Positions 42,054 to 55,263 are shown, counted from the stretch's first letter. The stretch: 64,000 bases of DNA from Acidovorax delafieldii (GCF_007993815.1 NZ_VJWE01000011.1:1116001-1180000), one strand, 5' to 3'. Notes: generated by a model not told the origin, from the sequence alone. Numbers and translations: made by a program.

Positions 42054-43568
42054 ATGGCCACCGACCCCACCCAGCGCTATTACCGCGCGCCCTGCCCCGG
42101 CTGTGGCGCGCCGGTGGAGTTCAAGAGCGCGCAGTCCACCCATGCCGTCTGCGGCTACTGCCAGAGCACCGTCGTGCGCAGTGGCGATGTGCTCACGCGC
42201 CTGGGCAAGATGGCCGAGCTGTTCGACGACCACAGCCCGCTGCAGCTCATGGCCAGCGGGCGCATCCAGCTCGACGGCAAGGACGTTCCCTTTACCCTCA
42301 TCGGCCGCCTGCAATACAAGGGCGACGCGGGCGTGTGGACCGAATGGGCGGCCTTCCTGAATGACGGCACGCTGGCCACGCTGGGCGAAGACAACGGTGC
42401 CTATGTCTTCACCCGGCCCATCGACCCCGGCCGCGAGATGCCTGCGCCCGAGCGCTTTCGCATCGGCACCACCACGGCCATCAACGGCAAACCCTACAGC
42501 GTGGCCTACACCGGCCAGGCACAGCTGATCTCGGCCCAGGGCGAGCTGCCCAAACTACCGCCGCTGGGCCAGCCCTTCGGCATGGTCGAGTTGCGCAGTG
42601 CCGACGGCGAAGTGGTCAGCATCGACTACGGCCACACCCCGCCCAATGTGGAGCGTGGCAAGGCAGTGCTCCTGGAAGACCTGCAGCTGCAGGGTCTGAA
42701 GGACGAATCGGCCAAGGACGAAAAAGGCCGCCAGTTCAACTGCCCGCACTGCGGTGCGCCGGTGCAGGTACAGCTGTCCACCTCCAAGAGCATCACCTGC
42801 GGCTCGTGCGCCAGCATCATCAGCCTGGACAGTGGCGTGGGCGGAGAGTTGCGCTCGGCGGAGCAGGACGAACCCGTCCAGCCCCTGATCCCGCTGGGCA
42901 GCAAGGGGCAGCTGCAGGGCGTGCACTGGCAGGTGGTGGGCTTTCAGCACCGGATGGGCGTGGAGCCCGGCGATGACGAGCACTTTGGCTGGAGCGAATA
43001 CCTTCTCTACAACCAGAAGCGTGGCTTCGTGTTCCTGGTCGATTCCGAAGAAGGCTGGAGCATGGTGCGCCCCACCACCGGCGCGCCGCAGATGGCAGCC
43101 ACGGGTCGCTCCGCCACGTACATGGGCACCAAGTACGACCTCAAGTACACCTACGAGGCCGAGACCACCTATGTGCTGGGCGAGTTCTACTGGCAGGTCA
43201 CGCGCGGCCAGAAGACCACCAACCGCGACTTTGCGAGCGCCAAGGGCCTGCTGTCGATGGAGCAGAGCCCGAACGAGATCACCTGGTCTGCGGGGGACAA
43301 GCTGTCCAGCGACACGGTGGCCAAGGCGTTCAAGCTGGACGACAAGAAAGATGTGCTCCAGCGCGACGACCCTGGCCCGTTCGTGGCCAAATCCGGCCTG
43401 GGCTGCGGCACCATCATCATCATCGCCGTGGTGATCCTGATCCTGCTCATCTTGCTCAGCCGTTGCTCCAGCTGCGATCCCCGGGTCGAAAACTGTTCCT
43501 CGTCCTCCAGCTACCGAAGCTCGGGGGGCTCGTACGGCGGATATTCGTCGGGCGGCAGCCACAAGTAG
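42054..43568 (+). CDS. DUF4178 protein with two zinc ribbons and C-terminal membrane helix
   Basis: 504-residue protein of unknown function. Two treble-clef/zinc-ribbon units: CPGCGAP ... CGYCQS (about 15-40) and CPHCGAP ... CGSCAS (about 227-252), each followed by a beta-rich DUF4178 domain (VPFTLIGRLQYKGDAGVWTE; VHWQVVGFQHRMGVEPGDDE, then the shared WSEYLLYN pattern). One membrane helix at ~447-465 (CGTIIIIAVVILILLILL), then a Ser/Gly-rich tail. The bulk would face the cytoplasm. Genetic linkage suggests it works with the SPFH protein and DUF350. Confidence 0.87.
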   Translation: MATDPTQRYYRAPCPGCGAPVEFKSAQSTHAVCGYCQSTVVRSGDVLTRLGKMAELFDDHSPLQLMASGRIQLDGKDVPFTLIGRLQYKGDAGVWTEWAAFLNDGTLATLGEDNGAYVFTRPIDPGREMPAPERFRIGTTTAINGKPYSVAYTGQAQLISAQGELPKLPPLGQPFGMVELRSADGEVVSIDYGHTPPNVERGKAVLLEDLQLQGLKDESAKDEKGRQFNCPHCGAPVQVQLSTSKSITCGSCASIISLDSGVGGELRSAEQDEPVQPLIPLGSKGQLQGVHWQVVGFQHRMGVEPGDDEHFGWSEYLLYNQKRGFVFLVDSEEGWSMVRPTTGAPQMAATGRSATYMGTKYDLKYTYEAETTYVLGEFYWQVTRGQKTTNRDFASAKGLLSMEQSPNEITWSAGDKLSSDTVAKAFKLDDKKDVLQRDDPGPFVAKSGLGCGTIIIIAVVILILLILLSRCSSCDPRVENCSSSSSYRSSGGSYGGYSSGGSHK

Positions 43569-43635
43569 TGCGGCGCTTGCTTCTGTTCATCCGCCAGCCA
43601 CACTCACCGACACCACGTTTCAAGGAGATCACACC

Positions 43636-43857
43636 ATGATGGGATTCGAATGGCTCAAACCCGCGGCATTTCTCGGGTCCATCCTCTACGCCATCATTGG
43701 CGTCATCATCTTCTGGCTGGCCTTTGTCATCGTGGACAAGATCACGCCCTATGACCTGTGGCGCGAGATCGTCGAAAAGCAGAACCAGGCCCTGGGCCTG
43801 GTGGTGGCCGCGATGTGCCTGGGCATCAGCATCATCGTGGCGGCTGCCATCCATTGA
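43636..43857 (+). CDS. DUF350 inner-membrane protein
   Basis: 73 residues, two membrane helices (FLGSILYAIIGVIIFWLAFV and LVVAAMCLGISIIVAAAIH) around a short charged loop DKITPYDLWREIVEKQNQAL, the DUF350 pattern. It is one repeat unit, half the length of two-unit homologues such as E. coli YjfL. Strong AAGGAG site before ATG 43636. Role unknown; third gene of the SPFH module. Confidence 0.88.
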   Translation: MMGFEWLKPAAFLGSILYAIIGVIIFWLAFVIVDKITPYDLWREIVEKQNQALGLVVAAMCLGISIIVAAAIH

Positions 43858-43934
43858 CGCATTGACGCGTTTTCGAGCCCCTACCGCCTGAATGAACGAA
43901 GCGGCGCACCCGGCAGGGTGCGCTGACCGCTGCC

Positions 43935-45509
43935 TTGTCGTCTCCCACCCCGTCTCCCGTCGCGCCCGCGCCTGCGGTGCCGCCCCCATCCTCTGGCCCC
44001 CGCCCCATCGACATCGCGCTGCTCATCAGCGTGTTTGTGGTGGCAGCCTGCGGCCTGCTGTACGAGCTGGCCGCCGGGGCGCTGGCCTCCTATGTGCTGG
44101 GCGACTCGGTGCTGCAGTTCAGCACCATCATCGGCACCTACCTGTTTGCCATGGGCCTGGGGTCGTGGCTGTCGCGTTACTTCGAGCGGCAGCTGCCCGC
44201 GCACTTCCTGCGCATCGAGCTGCTGGTGGCGCTGATCGGCGGCGCGCTGCCAGCCACGCTGTTCCTCGCCAATGCGTATGCGCCGGGTGCGTTCCGGTTC
44301 CTGCTGTACGGCATGGTGCTGATGGTGGGCACGCTGGTGGGGTTGGAGATTCCGCTGGTCATGCGCATCCTCAAACGCAACGTGGTGCTCAAGGACCTTG
44401 TCTCGCAGGTGCTCACGTTCGACTACCTGGGCGCGCTGGCGGTGTCGCTGGCGTTTCCGCTGCTGCTGGTGCCGCACCTGGGGCTCATCCGCACGGGGTT
44501 GTTGTTCGGGCTGATGAATGCCGCAGTGGCGCTGTGGGCGGTGTGGCTGTTCCGGCATGAGCTGCGGCGCCTCCAAGCCCATTTGTTCGCCTGCCTGATG
44601 GTGGTGGGCCTGCTGCTGGCGGGACTGGCGGGGTCTGAGCAGATCACGAGCTTTGCCGAAGACAAGTTCTACCAGGACCGCATCATCTTCACCACGGCCA
44701 CGCCCTACCAGCGCATTGTGGTCACGCAGGGCCGCTATGGCCACCGGCTGTACCTCAACGGCAACCTGCAGTTCTCCGAGTCCGACGAATACCGCTACCA
44801 CGAGGCTCTGGTGCACCCCGCCATGGCCGCGCATGGGGCGCCCAAGCGGGTGGCGGTGCTGGGCGGCGGCGACGGCATGGCGGTGCGCGAGATCCTCAAG
44901 TACCCCTCGGTCGAGTCCGTCACCCTGGTCGAGCTGGACCCGGCCATGACGCGCATCTTCAGCGAGAACCCCACGCTGGCAAAGCTCAACGGCCACGCGC
45001 TGCAAAACCCCAAGGTGACCATCGTCAACACCGATGCCTTTGGGTGGCTGCAGCAGGGGACGGACCTTTTTGACGTGATCGTGGTGGACTTCCCCGATCC
45101 CACCAACTTCTCCATCGGCAAGCTATACACCAACAGCTTTTATGCGTTGCTGGACAAGCGGCTGGCGGCCAGTGGCTACGCCGTGGTGCAGACCACCTCG
45201 CCGCTGGTGGCGCGCCAGAGCTTCTGGACGGTGGTGCAGACCATCGAATCCGTGGGCCTCTCGACAGCGCCGTACCACGCCCATGTGCCCAGCTTTGGCG
45301 AATGGGGCTATGTCATCGCCAGCCGCAGGCCGTGGCGCCTGCCCGACGCCCTGCCACCCGGGCTCCGGTTCCTGAGCGCCCCGTCGCTGCCCCTGCTGTT
45401 CGACTTTCCGCTCGACATGGCGCGGGTGCCGGCCGACGTGAACCGCCTGTCCAACCAGGCGCTGGTGCACAGCTACGAGCGCGAATGGGGCAAGGTGGTG
45501 GCGCATTGA
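43935..45509 (+). CDS. Membrane polyamine aminopropyltransferase (spermidine-synthase-like)
   Basis: Seven or so N-terminal membrane helices (residues ~25-235) fused to a cytosolic spermidine-synthase domain. The catalytic domain has VAVLGGGDGMAVREILKY (decarboxylated-SAM loop), VELDPAMTRIF, NTDAFGWL and VVDFPDPTNFSIGKLYTNSF, where DFPDP replaces the DSSDP of SpeE. Started at TTG 43935; no ATG is available before the first helix. Transfers an aminopropyl group to an amine, but the acceptor in this membrane class is not settled; context suggests a lipid- or envelope-linked role. Confidence 0.88.
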   Translation: MSSPTPSPVAPAPAVPPPSSGPRPIDIALLISVFVVAACGLLYELAAGALASYVLGDSVLQFSTIIGTYLFAMGLGSWLSRYFERQLPAHFLRIELLVALIGGALPATLFLANAYAPGAFRFLLYGMVLMVGTLVGLEIPLVMRILKRNVVLKDLVSQVLTFDYLGALAVSLAFPLLLVPHLGLIRTGLLFGLMNAAVALWAVWLFRHELRRLQAHLFACLMVVGLLLAGLAGSEQITSFAEDKFYQDRIIFTTATPYQRIVVTQGRYGHRLYLNGNLQFSESDEYRYHEALVHPAMAAHGAPKRVAVLGGGDGMAVREILKYPSVESVTLVELDPAMTRIFSENPTLAKLNGHALQNPKVTIVNTDAFGWLQQGTDLFDVIVVDFPDPTNFSIGKLYTNSFYALLDKRLAASGYAVVQTTSPLVARQSFWTVVQTIESVGLSTAPYHAHVPSFGEWGYVIASRRPWRLPDALPPGLRFLSAPSLPLLFDFPLDMARVPADVNRLSNQALVHSYEREWGKVVAH

Positions 45510-45631
45510 GTCGCCGTTTGCCAGGGCCCCAACAGGCATTCGCCGAGCAATTTGCAGGGGTTCTGCCCGCTGGCATGGGCAGCACAATCGGCTACAAAGC
45601 TGTCAAGACCTGATCGCCGTGGGCGCCCCCG

Positions 45632-49380
<3,749 letters not shown>

Positions 49381-49384
<4 letters not shown>

Positions 49385-50373
49385 CACCGGCCCCTGACCA
49401 GCGGCCCCGCCTGTTGCTGGTGGACGACGAGCCCACCAACCTGCAGGTGCTGCGCCACATCCTGCAGTCCGACTACCGCCTGCTGTTTGCCACCGACGGT
49501 GAACGTGCGCTGCAGGTGGCGCGCGAGCAGCGGCCCGACCTGGTGCTGCTCGACATCATGATGCCGAACCTGGACGGCTATGCCGTGTGCCGCGCGCTCA
49601 AGGCCGATGCCGCCACGGCCTCCATCCCGGTGATCTTCATCACCGCCCTCACCGACAGCCAGGACGAAACTGCCGGGTTTGACGCGGGCGCGGTGGACTA
49701 CATCACCAAGCCCGTCAGCCCGCCCGTGGTGCGAGCGCGGGTGCGCACCCACCTGTCGCTGGTGCGCATGGACGAGCTGCGCGAAACCCGCCTGCAGATC
49801 GTGCAGCGCCTGGGCCGTGCTGCCGAGTACAAGGACAACGAAACCGGCATGCATGTGATCCGCATGAGCCACTTTGCCCAGCTGCTGGCGCTGGCCGCAG
49901 GCCACAGCCCGGCCTGGGCCGAAGACCTGCTCAACGCCGCGCCCATGCACGACGTGGGCAAGATCGGCATCCCCGACGCCGTGCTGCGCAAGCCCGGCCC
50001 GCTGGACGCCGCTGAGTGGGACACCATGCGCCGCCACCCCGAGATTGGCGCGGAGATCATCGGCGAGCACCCGTCCGGCGTGCTGCAGCTGGCCCGTGAG
50101 ATTGCGCTGGCCCACCACGAAAAGTGGGACGGCAGCGGCTACCCGCGCGGCCTGGCGGGCGAGGCCATCCCGGTGTCGGCGCGCATCGTGGCCGTGGCCG
50201 ATGTGTTCGATGCGCTCACCACCCGCCGCCCCTACAAGGAACCCTGGCCCGTGCAGGATGCGCTGGACCACATTGCAGCGCAGGCGGGCAAACACTTTGA
50301 CCCCGCCCTGGTGGCGCTGTTTGCCCCGCTGGTGCCGCAGCTGCTTGAGATCCGCGCACGCTGGGCCGATTGA
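49381..50373 (+). CDS. Response regulator with HD-GYP cyclic di-GMP phosphodiesterase
   Basis: 330 residues: receiver domain (LLLVDDEPTNLQVLRHIL, DIMMPNLDGYAV with the phospho-Asp, ALTDSQD, TKPVSP) followed by an HD-GYP domain (AAEYKDNETGMHVIRMSHFA; MHDVGKIGIPDAVLRK; HHEKWDGSGYPRGLAG with the GYP motif; DVFDALTTRRPYK). All metal-binding His/Asp are present. It is the RpfG/PdeR architecture. The ATGA overlap with the kinase gene implies translational coupling and phosphate transfer from its HPt. Confidence 0.94.
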
Positions 50374-50384
50374 GGCGTGACCGC

Positions 50385-52103
50385 ATGACCCCCTGGACCC
50401 TGCAGCGCCGCCAGTTTGTGGCGGGCGCCGCCGCCCTGGCCACAGCCGCGCTGGGCGGATGCGACCGCGCCGTGCCGCCGCTGGAAGGCGGCTTCACCGG
50501 CATCGACATGGCGCGCGGCCACCAGCTGCGCGAGTGGCTGGCACGCGGTACCTGGCCCGAGCCCGCCGTGGTGCGGCGCGCACAAGTCATCATCGCGGGC
50601 GGTGGTGTGGCGGGGCTCGCCGCCGCGCGCGCGCTGCGCCTGGCGGGCGTGCAGGACTTTGCGCTGCTGGAGCTGGAAGACACTGCAGGCGGCAACAGCC
50701 GAGGCACCGCCGTCAACGGCCTGGCCTGCCCGCAGGGCGCGCACTACCTGCCCGTGCCCGGCGACGACGCGCGCGAGGTGCAGGACCTGCTGGAAGAACT
50801 GGGCCTGCGCCAGCGCGTGGCCGGGCGCTGGCAGTACGACGAACGCCACCTGTGCCACAGCCCGCAGGAGCGCCTGTACTTCGAGGGCGAGTGGCAGGAG
50901 GGCCTGCTGCCCGTGCAAGGCGTGGGCGAGGCCACGCTGGCGCAGTACCGCCGCTTTGCGCAGGCGGTGGAGCGTGAGTCGAAGGCCGCGCGGTTTGCCA
51001 TGCCCGCACTCAAGCTGTGGACCGCCAAGCGCCCGCTGGCGCCCAGCCAGCAGGCGCTGGACGCCATGACGTTTGCCGCCTGGCTGGCGCAGGAAGGGCT
51101 GGACGATGCCCACCTGCGCTGGTACCTGGACTACTGTTGCCGCGACGACTACGGCGCCGGGGCCGACCGTGTCTCGGCCTGGGCGGGCATCCACTACTTT
51201 GCCAGCCGCCATGGCTTTCATGCGCCCGGCGAGGCCGTGGACGAAGCCCGCGAAAGCGTGCTCACCTGGCCCGAGGGCAATGGCTGGATCACCCGGCGCC
51301 TGGCCGAGCCGCTGGCCAACACGTCCCACGGCGGCGGCCAGCTGCGCACCGGCACCAGCGTGCTGCGCATTACCGAAGGCCGCCACGGCGTGGAGGTGGA
51401 TGCGTTCAATCACGCCACCGACAGCGTGAAGCGCTGGCAGGCGCCACGCTGCATCGTGGCGCTGCCCGTCTTCGTGGCGGCGCGCGTGGTGCAGAACCCG
51501 CCTGCCTTCCTCACCGGGGCGGCCCAGCGTCTGTCGTGGGCGCCCTGGCTGGTGGCCAACATCCACATCCACAGCCCTCTCACCGACCGCCCCGGCGCTG
51601 CGCCGGCCTGGGACAACGTCCTGTATGCCGACCCCACGGCGGGGGGCCTGGGCTATGTGAACGCCGGCCACCAGCGCCTGGACACCCGCGCCACGCTGGC
51701 CGGCCCCACCGTGCTCACCTACTACCAGGCGCTGGGCGACCGGGCGGACGGCCGCCAGCAACTGGCCACCCAGCCCTGGCAGCACTGGGCCGACGCCGCC
51801 CTGGCCGCCTTGGCCGTGCCCCACCCCGACCTGCGCCAGCGCGCCACGCGCGTGGACATCACCCGCTACGGGCACGCCATGTCCATCCCCACACCGGGTT
51901 TGCAGCAGTTTTTGAGTCAAATCGGCCTGGAGCGCAGGTCTTTCATGCCCAAGGCGCTATCAAATGGTGAGCGTTCCGCCTGGCTGCCCACGCCCACCAC
52001 CGCACGGCTGGCGTTTGCGCATGCCGACTGGTCGGGGTATTCGGTGTTTGAAGAGGCCTTCACGCGCGGGCACGGTGCGGGGCTGGTGGCCGCCGCCGGC
52101 TGA
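50385..52103 (+). CDS. Exported FAD-dependent oxidoreductase (amine-oxidase-like)
   Basis: Flavoprotein of the NAD(P)-binding Rossmann/amine oxidase group. ATG 50385 gives a Tat-type N-terminus (LQRRQFVAGAAALATAALGG) ending at LGGC, a lipobox, so it is probably a periplasmic lipoprotein exported folded. FAD motif VIIAGGGVAGLAAARALRLAG, DTAGGNSRG, and C-terminal GYSVFEEAFTRGHGAGLVA closing the FAD site. 572 residues. Residues ~509-526 (LSQIGLERRSFMPKALS) are encoded by dispersed repeat copy H, read through in frame. The substrate is unknown. Confidence 0.85.
   Translation: MTPWTLQRRQFVAGAAALATAALGGCDRAVPPLEGGFTGIDMARGHQLREWLARGTWPEPAVVRRAQVIIAGGGVAGLAAARALRLAGVQDFALLELEDTAGGNSRGTAVNGLACPQGAHYLPVPGDDAREVQDLLEELGLRQRVAGRWQYDERHLCHSPQERLYFEGEWQEGLLPVQGVGEATLAQYRRFAQAVERESKAARFAMPALKLWTAKRPLAPSQQALDAMTFAAWLAQEGLDDAHLRWYLDYCCRDDYGAGADRVSAWAGIHYFASRHGFHAPGEAVDEARESVLTWPEGNGWITRRLAEPLANTSHGGGQLRTGTSVLRITEGRHGVEVDAFNHATDSVKRWQAPRCIVALPVFVAARVVQNPPAFLTGAAQRLSWAPWLVANIHIHSPLTDRPGAAPAWDNVLYADPTAGGLGYVNAGHQRLDTRATLAGPTVLTYYQALGDRADGRQQLATQPWQHWADAALAALAVPHPDLRQRATRVDITRYGHAMSIPTPGLQQFLSQIGLERRSFMPKALSNGERSAWLPTPTTARLAFAHADWSGYSVFEEAFTRGHGAGLVAAAG
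51911..51961 (-). repeat. Dispersed 51-base repeat, copy H, inside a coding sequence
   Basis: On the minus strand: GATAGCGCCTTGGGCATGAA ... CCTGCGCTCCAGGCCGATTT ... GACTCAAA. Aligns gap-free with copies A and F. It lies wholly within the FAD oxidoreductase gene without breaking the frame. Confidence 0.6.
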
Positions 52104-52131
52104 GGCCCGCGACGATTGGTTCAGAGGGCCA

Positions 52132-52383
52132 CTAACCGCGCTGCCCGTCCCACCACATCCCCAGGCACAGCGCAACGCCCACGGCATACAGCAGCCAGGT
52201 GGCCGAGACCACGTAGGGATAAAACATCAACGCCACGCCCCACCAGCGGGTGCGCGGCTGCTGCGCACGCTTGCCGTGCCAGTACGCCGCCATGCCGATC
52301 AGGCCAAACAGGATGGCCCCCACGATGTAGGCGGGGCTGGGCAGCTCCAGGCCGAGGGATTGCAGTGCAGAGAGGGTTTCCAT
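52132..52383 (-). CDS. Small two-helix membrane protein, unknown
   Basis: 83 residues from ATG 52383. Helices AYIVGAILFGLIGMAAYWHG and FYPYVVSATWLLYAVGVALC, with a loop QQPRTRWWGVAL. Similar short proteins of Burkholderiales are annotated only as hypothetical membrane proteins. Convergent with the FAD oxidoreductase gene and divergent from the esterase-like gene. Confidence 0.75.
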   Translation of the reverse strand: METLSALQSLGLELPSPAYIVGAILFGLIGMAAYWHGKRAQQPRTRWWGVALMFYPYVVSATWLLYAVGVALCLGMWWDGQRG

Positions 52384-52577
52384 GGCGGGGTGTGCAGGCT
52401 GTGCGGGTGGGGTGAGGTGGGTGTGACTCCTGCCGGCGATAAAAGGTCCCTGGCCAGGTCCCTGGTGTGTGCCCGATCCGGCGTTGCCTGGTGGGGGCGT
52501 TGGAGAACGGCCTTTCATGGCGGTGTCACAGGGCGGCGGCATCGTCCACGGTTTTGGCTCTTTTCACCTTGACCACC

Positions 52578-53927
52578 ATGTCCCGACTGTCCCTGATTGC
52601 CGCCTGCGCCGCGCTGCTGTGCGCCACCCCCGCCATCGCCCAGCAGGCCTACCCCGCCACCCTGGCTGGCCACGCCGTGCTGCCCGCCCTCACCGTGGTT
52701 GCCGCGCCCAAGGATGCGCCGCAAGACCTGCAGGTGGCCGGCAAGTTCACCACCCCCCGCCGTGTGGACGCCGTGGGCAGCGTGATGGGCCAGTCGGGCG
52801 GCCGTGACACAGGCGTGTCGCTGCCCTTCCAGGGCCAACCCCTTCAGGGCCACTCGGGCATCAAGCGCATGGCCGACGGGTCGTTCTGGATCCTCACCGA
52901 CAACGGCGCCGGTTCCAAAGCCAACTCGCCCGACTTCATGCTGCACCTGAGCCACTACACCGTGGACTTCAAGTCGGGCCAGTTCAACCGCCTCAAGACC
53001 ATCTTCCTGCACGACCCCGACAAGAAGATCCCCTTCCGCATCACCCACGAAGGCACCGACAAGCGCTACCTGACCGGCGCCGACTTCGACCCCGAGAGCT
53101 TCCAGTTCGCCGGTGGCGCGCTGTGGATCGGCGAAGAATTCGGCCCCTTCCTCATCAAGGCCGACCTGAACGGCAAGGTGCTGGCCGTGTTCGAGACGCA
53201 GGTGGACGGCAAGGTCGTGCGCTCGCCCGATGCGCCCGGCGTGCTCATGCCCGGCGCCCCCGATGCCAAGCCCACGCCCTTTGAAGTCAAGCGCTCCAAG
53301 GGCTACGAAGGCATGGCCTCCAGCAAGGACGGCAGCAAGCTCTACGCGCTGCTCGAAGGCGCGCTGTGGAACGACAGCACCAAGTCCTATGAAAACGTGG
53401 GCGGCAAGCAGTACCTGCGTGTGCTCGAATTTGACGTGAAGACCGAGCAGTGGACGGGTCGCCACTGGAAGTACGTGCTGGAGGCCAACCACCACGCGAT
53501 TGGCGACTTCAACATGATCGACGGCACCACCGGTTTGATCATCGAGCGCGACAACGGCGAAGGCACGGCCGACAAGGCCTGCCCCGAAGGCACCAAGCGC
53601 ACGGACTGCTTCCACGACCTCGCCAAGTTCAAGCGCGTCTACAAGGTGGAGATGAGCGACGCCAACGTGGGCGGCGAGATCCGCAAGGTGGGCTACATCG
53701 ATCTCATGAACATCCAGGACCCTCAGCGCCTGGCGCGCAAGCCGCTGAACAGCGGCGTGCTCACCTTCCCGTTCTTCACCATCGAGAACGTGGACATCGT
53801 GGACAGCACGCACATCGTGGTGGGCAACGACAACAACCTGCCCTTCAGCAGCAGCCGCGACCCCAACAAGGCGGATGACAACGAGCTGGTGCTGCTGGAG
53901 GTGGGCGGGCTACTGCAAGCCAAGTAA
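52578..53927 (+). CDS. Exported phytase-like esterase-domain protein
   Basis: 449 residues with a signal peptide (MSRLSLIAACAALLCATPAI, cleavage at AQQ). The mature protein has the esterase-like activity of phytase domain (beta-propeller): SGIKRMADGSFWILTDNGAG, FDPESFQFAGGALWIGEEFG, SKGYEGMASSKDGSKLYALL, and a final ENVDIVDSTHIVVGNDNNLP. Probably acts on a phosphoester in the periplasm or outside the cell, but the substrate is not known. Stands alone. Confidence 0.86.
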   Translation: MSRLSLIAACAALLCATPAIAQQAYPATLAGHAVLPALTVVAAPKDAPQDLQVAGKFTTPRRVDAVGSVMGQSGGRDTGVSLPFQGQPLQGHSGIKRMADGSFWILTDNGAGSKANSPDFMLHLSHYTVDFKSGQFNRLKTIFLHDPDKKIPFRITHEGTDKRYLTGADFDPESFQFAGGALWIGEEFGPFLIKADLNGKVLAVFETQVDGKVVRSPDAPGVLMPGAPDAKPTPFEVKRSKGYEGMASSKDGSKLYALLEGALWNDSTKSYENVGGKQYLRVLEFDVKTEQWTGRHWKYVLEANHHAIGDFNMIDGTTGLIIERDNGEGTADKACPEGTKRTDCFHDLAKFKRVYKVEMSDANVGGEIRKVGYIDLMNIQDPQRLARKPLNSGVLTFPFFTIENVDIVDSTHIVVGNDNNLPFSSSRDPNKADDNELVLLEVGGLLQAK

Positions 53928-54005
53928 CCCGGCGCCAGCGCGCGGTGGGGGCCGGGTGGCAAAATTCCCGGTTCCCGTTCCAACGTACCCGGAAGCCGCG
54001 CCACC

Positions 54006-54710
54006 ATGTTCACAGGCATCGTCCAAGCCACGGCAGGCATTGCCGCCATCCACGACCGCGCAGGGCTGCGCACCTTCACGCTCGATTTCCCCGAGGGCTT
54101 CTGCCAGGACCTGGCCATTGGCGCCAGCGTGGCCACCGATGGCGTGTGCCTCACGGTGACCGAGATCCTGTCGCCCACGCAGGCCAACTTCGACGTGATG
54201 CTGCAGAGCCTGAACATCACCACGCTGGGCAGCTACGCGCAGGGCGACCGTGTGAACGTGGAGCGCGCTGCCAAGGACGGCGCCGAGATCGGCGGCCACC
54301 CGCTGTCGGGCCATGTGGACTTCACTGGCACGCTCATCGAGCGCCGCGAGTTCGACAACAACCTGGTCTGGCGCGTGGCCGTGCCCGAGGCGTTTCGCCG
54401 CTACATCTTTGCCAAGGGCTACATCGCCATCCACGGCGCCAGCCTCACGGTGGCCGAGGTGAACCGGCAAGAGGGCTGGTTCGAGATCTGGATGATCCCC
54501 GAGACCCGCCGCGCCACGGTGTTTGAGCACAAGAAGGTGGGTGACCGCCTGAACATCGAGATCGAGCGCAGCACGCAGGTGGTGGTGGACACGGTGCGCG
54601 AGGCGGTGCAAGAGAGCCTGGGCCGCCTGCAGCCCGTGCTGGAGGCGTTGTTGAAGGAAAAGGGCCTGTCGCTGGACGACTTTGTGCAGGCGCCCGTCCT
54701 GCCGCACTGA
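54006..54710 (+). CDS. ribE: Riboflavin synthase, alpha subunit
   Basis: Dismutates two 6,7-dimethyl-8-ribityllumazine into riboflavin and 5-amino-6-ribitylaminouracil. Two lumazine-binding repeats: MFTGIVQATAGIAAI, VATDGVCLTVTEI, GGHPLSGHVDFTGTL; then FAKGYIAIHGASLTVAEV and FEIWMIPETRRATVF. The C-terminal ~35-residue helical trimerisation tail is longer than in E. coli (213 residues). The other rib genes are not nearby. Confidence 0.94.
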   Translation: MFTGIVQATAGIAAIHDRAGLRTFTLDFPEGFCQDLAIGASVATDGVCLTVTEILSPTQANFDVMLQSLNITTLGSYAQGDRVNVERAAKDGAEIGGHPLSGHVDFTGTLIERREFDNNLVWRVAVPEAFRRYIFAKGYIAIHGASLTVAEVNRQEGWFEIWMIPETRRATVFEHKKVGDRLNIEIERSTQVVVDTVREAVQESLGRLQPVLEALLKEKGLSLDDFVQAPVLPH

Positions 54711-54727
54711 CCCAGCGAAGCTCTCCC

Positions 54728-55228
54728 ATGTCCGTGGTGGTGCGCCCGCTGGCGCTGAGCGATCTGGCCGACCTGCTGGCCGTGCAACTGGCCTGTTATG
54801 GCGAAGGGTTTGTGGAGAGTGGTGAGGTGTTTGCCCGCCGCCTCGCCAGCCCCGCCAATTGCTCGCTGGTGCTGGAGCAAGGCGGCGCGGTGTGTGCCTA
54901 CCTGGCGGCTTACCGCAGCGTGCGTGGCAAGGTCACCCCGCTGCACGGCGATTTTGAAGCCACAGCCCAGCCCGACACGCTGTACCTGCACGACATGGCC
55001 GTGCTGCCCGCCCATGCAGGGCAAGGCCTGGCCCATGCATTGCTGCAGCCCCTGTGGGCGCAGGCCCGCGCAGAAGGGCTGCGGCACAGTGCGCTGGTCT
55101 CGGTGCAGGGCTCGCAGGCCTACTGGCAGCGGCAGGGCTATGCACTGCACCCCTTGCAGGACGCCGCCCAGCAGGCCCGCCTGGCCAGCTACGGCGAAGG
55201 CGCCGTGTACATGGCGCGAGCGCTGTAG
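54728..55228 (+). CDS. GNAT-family N-acetyltransferase
   Basis: 166-residue acetyltransferase. SVVVRPLALSDLADLLAVQL at the N-terminus, and the acetyl-CoA loop YLHDMAVLPAHAGQGLAHAL with an altered RxxGxG (H-A-G-Q-G-L). The C-terminal QGSQAYWQRQGYALHPL is the usual end of the fold. Starts 18 bases after ribE. The acceptor is unknown. Confidence 0.85.
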   Translation: MSVVVRPLALSDLADLLAVQLACYGEGFVESGEVFARRLASPANCSLVLEQGGAVCAYLAAYRSVRGKVTPLHGDFEATAQPDTLYLHDMAVLPAHAGQGLAHALLQPLWAQARAEGLRHSALVSVQGSQAYWQRQGYALHPLQDAAQQARLASYGEGAVYMARAL

Positions 55229-55263
55229 ACCTTGTAGGCGCGCTGTCACCGGCCCTCGTCATA

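Noticed and set aside
53946..53971. GGGGGCCGGGTGGCAAAATTCCCGG ahead of ribE looks like the first arm of an FMN riboswitch (GGGNNGGGTGAAATTCCC)
   Set aside because: Only 78 bases separate the stop of the previous gene from the ribE start, and the other conserved FMN-riboswitch blocks are missing, so the full aptamer cannot form.
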